A stretch of 12,041 nt of DNA from an uncultured Actinomyces sp. (GTDB lineage Bacteria; Actinomycetota; Actinomycetes; Actinomycetales; Actinomycetaceae), in NCBI GenBank assembly GCA_938022345.1, contig CALIEP010000389.1, positions 1 through 12,041 on the forward strand. Reading direction: 5' to 3'. This document shows, piece by piece, positions 7,623 to 12,041 of the stretch. The position numbers and the translations under genes are program-made. The notes beneath the pieces are model-generated. The model saw nothing but the letters and a program-made list of their open reading frames with translations. It did no database searches and was not told where the DNA came from. How positions within the stretch are numbered: the stretch's first letter is position 1; each line of letters begins with the position of its first letter.

Positions 7623-9441
7623 GTGGGTGCTCTCCCGGCTCGTAGACCCCTTCGAGGTAGCCGTAGCGGCCCTGGTACGGGTCTTTACTGAATCGGATGA
7701 CTGTCGTGTTGGGAAGTGCGTCGAGGTTCACCCCGCTGAGAAGATTGAGATTCTCGCACAGGACAACCTGACGGTTGGTGGATGTGCGGGCGATGTAGTC
7801 GAGCAGTTTCTGCCGTATGGAGTCCAGCGCTGTGAGCTGACTGTCGTCGAAGTTTTTCAGCGGAGAATCAATGATGAGGATGCGTGGCGCGTGGGGCGAG
7901 CGTTGATCAAGGTACTCATGGAAGGCGACCATCACCACGGTGTTGAGCAAAGCGCCGAAGCCCTTACCTTCCTTGGTGTCCTTCCGGTACCCGTCAATCG
8001 TCACGTCGAGAGTGGTCTCGTCGAACACGGCCGCGTCGGCAGAGGGAAAACCGATTTCGTGGAGGATCCGACGAATCGTGGTGTTCATTGAGTAGATGAA
8101 GTCCGCGTTGAAAAACTCAACAGGTTTGTATGGTGCCCGCTTCTCAACCGATTGCGGTCCCAGATCCGTCAGCGCCGCGATGGTTTCCTGGATCTCATCG
8201 AGGCGCGCTTGTATACCCGCTACCTCCTTGAGCGTGCGAACCTCACGCGTCAGCTGTTCCTGGCGGGGCGTGATCGTGTGAGCGATTCTGTCTTGAAGCT
8301 CGGCATGCTTGAGCACCAGATCAGCGCGTTGTTGGGTGAGTTCCGACATCGTGCGGTCCAGTTCAGACAGGTTGGACCGTGCACCCGCGAGTTGCTCTTC
8401 TAGGCGGGTGCGCTGGACGTCGATTTGTTCCTGACTGGGATGGTCCATGCTCGCGTCTACTGGTTGCTTGCAGTAGCCGCACATGTTGATGTTCAACGTG
8501 TCGGGATCGATGCTTGCCTCGGCGAGGAACTCGAGCCGGTGGAGGTCAGCTTCGAGGTGGCTGATGAGTTCTTGTCGCTGGTATTTGTCTACTGCAAAGG
8601 CTGCGACGTTCTCATCGATTTCTTTGATCTTGGTGGTGATTGTTCGCCCGGTGGCGTTGAGCTCGATCTGGTCGCGACGGAGCTGGTCGAACTCGGCGTT
8701 GAGGGTAGCTAGTTCCGCTTCGATATCGCGGCCCCGGTACTGTTCCTCTACTTTCTTGAGGTCCGTCTCCTTCTTGCGAGCTGCCTCAACTTGCTTGGTG
8801 ATGAACTGTTTGACTGATCGCTGTCGGATACGGCGATCTTTGTCGGATTCTTGAGGCTCGATGTCATCGAAGTTTTCGTCTTGCGCGAGCACGAGCAGGG
8901 TCGACAGTTCTGCGGTGCGAGTGACGTAGTCGTTGGCTCCGCCCCTGCGCAAGATTGTTGAGTCGAGCCGATCGATGTAGCTCTCAGGCACGTACAGCAG
9001 GTGATAAAGGCTGCGCCATGTCAGTGTCTGGCTCTCCCAGCTGGAATTCTTGATGACCTTGCGGGTGGGTTTGAAATCGAGCAGTGACACTAGGAACGAG
9101 TTCAGATCTGTCTCGGGATCCTTGTCGTCTCGCTTCACGCTGTAGACCTTGCCTTCAGTGCCAGGCTGTGGACTGACAACGTAGTCTCCTCCGATGCTGC
9201 GTCGCAGGGTGATGATTTCTCCCTCGGTGGTGACGAGGTCGATTTCTGCGGTGCAGTAGTCCGAGTCATCGGTGAAAGGGACGAGGTCCCCGCCCATGAC
9301 GAAGTCGATAGTGCGGACGACGCGGGTTTTCCCAGTGTTTGATGGTCCGGCAATGACGTTCAGGCCCTGTGTGAGCGTGATCGTGGAGGGGGCGCCGTGG
9401 TTTGGGTATGCGCGAATCTCGCTAATCCAAAATCCGCTCAT
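7615..9441 (-). CDS. SMC/Rad50-like ABC ATPase of an ABC-3C (Lamassu-like) system
   Basis: This is a 608-residue coiled-coil ABC ATPase, probably the DNA- or damage-sensing engine of a three-component defence module. The N-terminal Walker A is GPSNTGKT (32-39). Two charged heptad-rich arms (about 200-300 and 335-430) flank NMCGYCKQP, whose Cys321 and Cys324 form a CxxC at the tip like the Rad50 zinc hook. The C-terminal lobe has a signature-like KGFGALLN (493-500) and Walker B RILIIDSPL (520-528). Ser follows the Walker B Asp where classical ABC proteins have Glu; I recall IDSPL-type motifs in related conflict ATPases, so this is probably a family trait. The ATG at 9441 overlaps the middle-component stop as ATGA, with AAGGAGG four bases upstream. 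It follows an effector and a small middle gene, the usual ABC-3C order. The alternative is a stand-alone RecF/RecN-like repair ATPase, less likely in this context. Confidence 0.87.
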   Translation of the reverse strand: MSGFWISEIRAYPNHGAPSTITLTQGLNVIAGPSNTGKTRVVRTIDFVMGGDLVPFTDDSDYCTAEIDLVTTEGEIITLRRSIGGDYVVSPQPGTEGKVYSVKRDDKDPETDLNSFLVSLLDFKPTRKVIKNSSWESQTLTWRSLYHLLYVPESYIDRLDSTILRRGGANDYVTRTAELSTLLVLAQDENFDDIEPQESDKDRRIRQRSVKQFITKQVEAARKKETDLKKVEEQYRGRDIEAELATLNAEFDQLRRDQIELNATGRTITTKIKEIDENVAAFAVDKYQRQELISHLEADLHRLEFLAEASIDPDTLNINMCGYCKQPVDASMDHPSQEQIDVQRTRLEEQLAGARSNLSELDRTMSELTQQRADLVLKHAELQDRIAHTITPRQEQLTREVRTLKEVAGIQARLDEIQETIAALTDLGPQSVEKRAPYKPVEFFNADFIYSMNTTIRRILHEIGFPSADAAVFDETTLDVTIDGYRKDTKEGKGFGALLNTVVMVAFHEYLDQRSPHAPRILIIDSPLKNFDDSQLTALDSIRQKLLDYIARTSTNRQVVLCENLNLLSGVNLDALPNTTVIRFSKDPYQGRYGYLEGVYEPGEHPHE

Positions 9442-9860
9442 GCTTCCTCCTTCACACCGATCAGGTGCAGCGTGTCGTTGCGTAGGGCCGCCAATGCTAC
9501 TGCGACATAGCGTTGGTAGTGCTGGGCGTAGCTAGAAGACACGTGACTCACTAGGTAAGCGCCAGACTCGGAGATGGTGAAGCGCGGCACGTCACCAGCA
9601 TGGTCTGCATAGGCGTAACCGTGTGCCACGAGCGCCTGGATTGCCTCGTGAGCTTTGCTTCGGCGCTGCGTGTAAATCGCATTAACGAAGGCCGTGGACC
9701 CGTGCAGGTCGGTTCTGCCGAGACCGAAGTGTCTGGCGTAGGTTGCTGCAAAATCGGCGTCAGCAAGCTCGGTCGCTGTCACCGCGGTTTCAAGCTTGTC
9801 TAGGGCGACAAGTAAGCGCATGCAGTTTTCGAACTGAGAGTTGAAGATAGTGCTGCTCAT
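9438..9860 (-). CDS. ABC-3C middle component (small winged-helix-like protein)
   Basis: This is a 140-residue protein lying between the effector gene and the ATPase gene and overlapping both by four bases (ATGA each time). It starts FNSQFENCMRLLVALDKLE, then has an ADADFAATYARHFGLG segment, a serine/threonine stretch, a long helix with AHEAIQALVAHGYA, and a beta-hairpin-like RFTISESGAYLVS. From memory of the family, this order (NSxxE...LL.LD, a D-phi-LL-like helix, H..., ...EA...L...G...., ...T..G..fL) is that of the type 2 middle component of ABC-three-component systems, which looks like a winged helix and is thought to bridge ATPase and effector. A GTG three codons earlier (9869) is an alternative start with GAGGA nine bases upstream; the ATGA overlap favours 9860. 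Function beyond the bridging role is unknown. Confidence 0.75.
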   Translation of the reverse strand: MSSTIFNSQFENCMRLLVALDKLETAVTATELADADFAATYARHFGLGRTDLHGSTAFVNAIYTQRRSKAHEAIQALVAHGYAYADHAGDVPRFTISESGAYLVSHVSSSYAQHYQRYVAVALAALRNDTLHLIGVKEEA

Positions 9861-10891
9861 GATGACCACTCGATTCGGTCCTCGTTGACCAGCATGTGCG
9901 TCATACCTTGCTTGTGGCTCGCAGCAAACAGGTCAGGGATGCTCGTTAGAACAGACCCCCCTACCTGGTAATGGCTAGCCTGCCCAAGCGTCTTCAGCAT
10001 CCGCTCGTAGCCGTCAGGGAAAGCATCGGACATCCACGTGGTTTCGAGGAAGTCGTCAAGATCGTCCTTGATCCGTTCAAACTGTTCATCCCCATCATCT
10101 GGGCGAATTTCCTGCAGGTTACGGTGACGTCCGACAGCGGACCAGTAATGGGCGCGCTGACGGACCAAAAACTTCACGTATTTGCCCGGAATACTCTTTA
10201 GCTGCTCGAAGGAGACGGGCTCCTTCCCAAGTTTTTCGGCGATCGCTTCAAGCGCGCGTTGCACGTAGACCTCTTCAGGCGCTAACTCCTCAGGGACGGG
10301 CGAAGCTGGAGAAATTGCGATGCTCGAGGTCCCGATCTGGAGCGAATTTCCGGAAATACGGCCGGTAGATAACGGGTAGGTCTGTACGCCGGGGGTGACG
10401 ATTTTCTTGTCGCCGCCTTGGTCCCGCAGGAGGTCATTTCCCTCAGCGTTTGATCTGACGACTTCTTTGATGAGCACATACACGGCCTTCGGAACATCAA
10501 TCGGTTTGTTGATCTCTAGGCCGTCCTTACGAAGCTTGAGTGCAAGATCCCTGATTGCATCGCCGGTTGAGGCGTCGCGCCACAGTGCGATGATTCTCTG
10601 CTCACTGATGGCGGGCAAGATGCGTCTTGCGGTGTCCTCCGGTAGAGGCCGTTTTCCATTCCAGATCTTGTTGAGGTCTCGTCGGTCGATACCTCTCAGC
10701 CATCCAGCACGGATGGTGTTCTTACTGCACTCGCTTTCAGGTAGCCGACCTGGGAGGAGCTTTTCATCGCAAGCCCGGTCAAAGAAGTCAAGAACGAATC
10801 CACGGTCGCCTTTGACGTCGAAAGATAAGGACGGCCGGATAGTCCGCAATAGCAGACCTAGAGCAAACTCTGGCTGAGGAAGGCGAGCCAT
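9857..10891 (-). CDS. ABC-3C system effector protein with ABC-3C C-terminal domain; N-terminal domain unrecognised
   Basis: This is a 344-residue soluble protein and the first gene of the operon. The C-terminal third (about 205-344) has features I associate with ABC-3C C-terminal domains: a helical region with RQRAHYWSAVGRHRNL (244-259), then a helix around DEQFERIKDDLDDF, a DGYERMLKTLGQAS segment, and a terminal HMLVNEDRIEW (332-342). That domain is thought to recruit the effector to the ATPase and middle component. Residues 1-160 should be the effector part, but I see no PD-(D/E)xK, HNH, TIR, protease or membrane signature. RRDLNKIWNGKRPLPEDTAR (70-89) looks helix-turn-helix-like. Residues 160-200 are a low-complexity linker. 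The ATG at 10891 has GGAGG four bases upstream in a tandem repeat. The frame stays open to 11293, but that extension is Gly/Pro/Ser-rich, runs through the 48-codon gene on the other strand and is rejected. Confidence 0.72.
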   Translation of the reverse strand: MARLPQPEFALGLLLRTIRPSLSFDVKGDRGFVLDFFDRACDEKLLPGRLPESECSKNTIRAGWLRGIDRRDLNKIWNGKRPLPEDTARRILPAISEQRIIALWRDASTGDAIRDLALKLRKDGLEINKPIDVPKAVYVLIKEVVRSNAEGNDLLRDQGGDKKIVTPGVQTYPLSTGRISGNSLQIGTSSIAISPASPVPEELAPEEVYVQRALEAIAEKLGKEPVSFEQLKSIPGKYVKFLVRQRAHYWSAVGRHRNLQEIRPDDGDEQFERIKDDLDDFLETTWMSDAFPDGYERMLKTLGQASHYQVGGSVLTSIPDLFAASHKQGMTHMLVNEDRIEWSS

Positions 10892-10894
10892 CTT

Positions 10895-10924
10895 GCCTCC
10901 TGTCGCCTCCTGTCGCCTCCTGTC
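10895..10924 (-). repeat. Three tandem copies of a 10-bp Shine-Dalgarno repeat (GACAGGAGGC)
   Basis: GCCTCCTGTC occurs as three perfect tandem copies at 10895-10904, 10905-10914 and 10915-10924. On the minus strand each copy reads GACAGGAGGC and contains a consensus AGGAGG. Only the copy nearest the gene is placed to serve the ATG at 10891, at a short spacing of four bases; the next would be 14 bases away. A short perfect tandem repeat here could gain or lose copies by slippage and alter translation of the first gene of the operon. Confidence 0.85.
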
Positions 10925-10962
10925 AAAACAGGGGGCTTTCTTAGTGTTGAAAATAAGCCATC

Positions 10963-11010
10963 CACCGGCGTGGGCGCATCGACCACTGTGGCCCATGTTA
11001 CCAGCCGGTG
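10963..11010. promoter_or_regulatory. Inverted repeat, candidate operator or leader hairpin
   Basis: CACCGGC at 10963-10969 is matched by GCCGGTG at 11004-11010. The inner GTGGGC (10970-10975) pairs with GCCCAT (10991-10996) with one wobble pair, leaving a seven-base bulge and a 15-base loop. It lies between the two divergent genes, where a repressor such as the XRE protein encoded in the operon might bind, or where a leader RNA could fold. The function is inferred. Confidence 0.4.
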
Positions 11011-11077
11011 TAGGCGGACCGGGAGAAAAACTCGGCAAAAAGGACGAATCGAGCTGACTGGGAGGAGGTGAACCGAG

Positions 11078-11224
11078 ATGACGAGTCAACGTCGAACCAG
11101 CAAGGCTGCTGCTTCTGCCGCATCGAAGGTCATGCGTGACCAGCGGTATTCCAAGGTAGCTAAGACCGCCGCTGCTTCTGCTCTGTCCCAGCGGGCTCCC
11201 AAGCCCAAGGGCGGCAAGAAGTAA
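11078..11224 (+). CDS. Small basic Ala/Ser/Lys-rich protein of unknown function
   Basis: This is a 48-residue protein divergent from the defence operon. It has an excellent ribosome binding site, GGAGGAGGTGA, ending nine bases or fewer before the ATG. The sequence is rich in Lys, Arg, Ala and Ser and shows two similar segments, TSKAAASAASKVMRDQRYSK and VAKTAAASALSQRAPKPKGG. I recall short uncharacterised bacterial proteins with the same A-S-K-V-[ML]-R-D and AASALSQ words, so this is probably a real conserved small protein. Its charge suggests nucleic-acid binding, but no function can be assigned. A GC-rich hairpin follows seven bases after the stop. Confidence 0.75.
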   Translation: MTSQRRTSKAAASAASKVMRDQRYSKVAKTAAASALSQRAPKPKGGKK

Positions 11225-11230
11225 CCGGTT

Positions 11231-11266
11231 GGGGGTGTCTGGCCTGGTACCGGCCGGGCAGCCCCC
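11231..11266 (+). terminator. GC-rich hairpin after the 48-codon gene, possible terminator
   Basis: GGGGGTGTCTGGCC (11231-11244) pairs with GGCCGGGCAGCCCCC (11252-11266) as a stem of about 14 base pairs with two wobble pairs, one bulged G and a seven-base loop. It begins seven bases after the stop codon. No T-tract follows, so it would be a weak or factor-assisted terminator, as is common in high-GC Gram-positives. Confidence 0.5.
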
Positions 11267-11361
11267 TTCGCCTCCTATCGGGGCTTTCAACAACTAGTGG
11301 GACAGCTGCCAACATCCATACATCCATACAAATCGCGCGGAGATCCGCCCTTCTGGACGTC

Positions 11362-11417
11362 CAGGGCAGGTCAGTCGCTCAGGCACGCATGCCTGGGTGG
11401 TTGGCCTGCCCTGTTTT
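11362..11417 (+). terminator. Nested hairpins followed by TTTT in the spacer before the sigma-like gene
   Basis: An outer stem pairs CAGGGCAGGTCA (11362-11373) with TGGCCTGCCCTG (11402-11413), 12 base pairs with one wobble. Inside it lies a second hairpin, CAGGCA-CGCA-TGCCTG (11380-11395). TTTT follows at 11414-11417. This could be an intrinsic terminator or a leader structure that regulates the gene at 11498. A perfect 12-base palindrome, CTGGACGTCCAG, overlaps its left edge at 11353-11364. The rest of the spacer 11225-11497 holds no gene that I can support. Confidence 0.5.
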
Positions 11418-11497
11418 CGTCCCCGGGTTGATCTTCGCACTCCACCAACGTCCAGGTGGGGCCGGGCCTCCGTCGCAGCAAGCGACAGGAGCCAAAC

Positions 11498-12041
11498 ATG
11501 ACAGGCAACGCCTCCACCCCACACAACTACATCACCGTCAAGCTCGCGTTCGAGGTCACGGTCACTGCTGACGCGCGGCGAGCAACCCGTGATACCAGCT
11601 TCCGTATCAGTCCGGCCGAGGCTGAGGACTGGATCGAGGGCGACTACCAGAACCGCCGGGCGCAGGCCGAGGATCCCGGCACGGTTGAGCGGCGGTCCTT
11701 GAGTGAGATTCTCGAAGAGCTCAATGCCTCGGAGCGTAGCACGTCGCGGCGCTGGCGCACCCACACCGGTTTCCTCTCGGTCGATGACAGTGACCCCAGT
11801 GATGAGGACATCGAGTCCGGCCAGGTGGGCCTATGCACCGCATCCGGGTACCGCGACGGCATCTACACCTCTACCACGCCAGACGATGTCACCAACTCGT
11901 GGTCGACCAGCTTTGTCGTGCGCCAAGAACTATCGGCGTTGTCTGAACGGGAGCGGCGGGTAGTAGTCGCTTCCCGTATCTACGGCCTCTCTCAGCGGGA
12001 CATTGCAGCCGTTTTGGGTGTGTCCCAGCCGATGGTCAAGA
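11498..12041 (+). CDS. Sigma-70 region-4-like helix-turn-helix protein (partial, runs off the window)
   Basis: This is an open frame from the ATG at 11498 to the window edge, 181 full codons with no stop, so the C-terminus is missing. AGGAG at 11487-11491 lies six bases before the start. Residues 148-181 (LSERERRVVVASRIYG followed by LSQRDIAAVLGVSQPMVK) match the helix-turn-helix of sigma factor region 4 and relatives that bind DNA. The first 145 residues are hydrophilic and do not show a sigma region 2; WIEGDYQNRRAQAEDP and a Ser/Asp-rich segment (94-104) stand out. Sigma-like single-domain regulators of this kind occur in conjugative elements and prophages of Gram-positives, so a role in control of a mobile element is inferred. 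It diverges from the defence operon and follows the 48-codon gene after a structured spacer. Confidence 0.8.
   Translation, partial: MTGNASTPHNYITVKLAFEVTVTADARRATRDTSFRISPAEAEDWIEGDYQNRRAQAEDPGTVERRSLSEILEELNASERSTSRRWRTHTGFLSVDDSDPSDEDIESGQVGLCTASGYRDGIYTSTTPDDVTNSWSTSFVVRQELSALSERERRVVVASRIYGLSQRDIAAVLGVSQPMVK

Larger units (their letters stand above)
242..10891 (-). other. Predicted eight-gene defence operon (ABC-3C + XRE + type I R-M)
   Basis: All eight genes read on the minus strand from 10891 to 242. Junctions are: effector/middle component 4-bp overlap (ATGA), middle component/ATPase 4-bp overlap (ATGA), ATPase/XRE 8-bp overlap, XRE/hsdM2 32-bp gap, hsdM2/hsdM1 4-bp overlap (ATGA), hsdM1/hsdS 4-bp overlap (GTGA), hsdS/hsdR 11-bp overlap. 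No internal terminator-like hairpin was noticed. The only upstream intergenic space able to hold a promoter is 10892-11077, although internal promoters within the ATPase or XRE genes cannot be excluded. Cotranscription is inferred from the spacing. Confidence 0.75.
10892..11077. promoter_or_regulatory. Divergent intergenic region upstream of the defence operon
   Basis: This region separates the first defence gene (minus) from the 48-codon gene (plus), so promoters for both should lie here. I find no pair of -35 and -10 boxes with good spacing on either strand. A TTGACA on the minus strand at 10921-10926 lies too near the start codon to be useful. The region holds the tandem Shine-Dalgarno repeat (10895-10924) and an inverted repeat (10963-11010), which are annotated separately. 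Confidence 0.55.

Noticed and set aside
10921..10926. TTGACA on the minus strand as a -35 box for the operon
   Set aside because: The matching -10 position falls within the Shine-Dalgarno repeats, has no TATAAT-like hexamer, and would leave no room before the start codon.
10892..11293. Upstream extension of the effector gene to 11293 (134 extra residues)
   Set aside because: The extension is low-complexity Gly/Pro/Ser-rich sequence, lies opposite the well-supported 48-codon gene, and bypasses the ATG at 10891 that has GGAGG in front of it.
11294..11764. 156-codon minus-strand open frame opposite the sigma-like gene
   Set aside because: It overlaps the plus-strand frame with a clear helix-turn-helix and good ribosome binding site, runs through the structured spacer, and resembles no protein that I know.

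Overview
The window comes from a high-GC Gram-positive genome, most likely an actinomycete (Bifidobacterium, Actinomyces or Corynebacterium-like). The evidence is a GC content near 60% in most genes (38 of 60 bases at 5401-5460), strong GGAGG-type ribosome binding sites, and tightly overlapping genes with some GTG and TTG starts. The species cannot be fixed from this sequence.

Left flank (1-241): no gene. It holds three direct copies of a 13-base motif spaced 21-22 bases apart, resembling the end of an IS21-type element or a set of protein-binding sites.

Main body (242-10891, all minus strand): eight genes packed head to tail with almost no gaps, read from 10891 down to 242. The first three match the order and architecture of an ABC-three-component (ABC-3C, Lamassu-like) conflict system: a protein with an ABC-3C-type C-terminal domain and an unrecognised N-terminal half (9857-10891), a small winged-helix-like middle component (9438-9860), and an SMC/Rad50-like coiled-coil ATPase with a CxxC hook motif (7615-9441). 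Next comes a small XRE-type repressor (7380-7622). The last four genes form a complete type I restriction-modification set with two different tandem methyltransferase subunits: hsdM (5800-7347), hsdM (4298-5803), hsdS (3129-4301) and hsdR (242-3139). Neighbouring genes overlap by 4-11 bases at every junction but one, where the gap is 32 bases. They are therefore probably cotranscribed and perhaps translationally coupled.

A working reading is a two-layer defence operon. The Hsd proteins modify self DNA and translocate and cut foreign DNA. The ABC-3C module may act as a second, possibly abortive, layer that responds to DNA ends or to failure of restriction. The XRE protein sits exactly at the junction. 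This coupling is inferred from gene order only.

Right flank (10892-12041): a 186-base divergent intergenic region with tandem Shine-Dalgarno-like repeats and an inverted repeat, then a 48-codon basic Ala/Ser/Lys-rich protein gene on the plus strand (11078-11224). A structured 273-base spacer with two hairpins follows, and then the start of a gene for a protein with a sigma-70 region-4-like helix-turn-helix (11498 to the window end). These plus-strand genes look like mobile-element or accessory content. No tRNA, rRNA, CRISPR array or complete transposase gene was seen.
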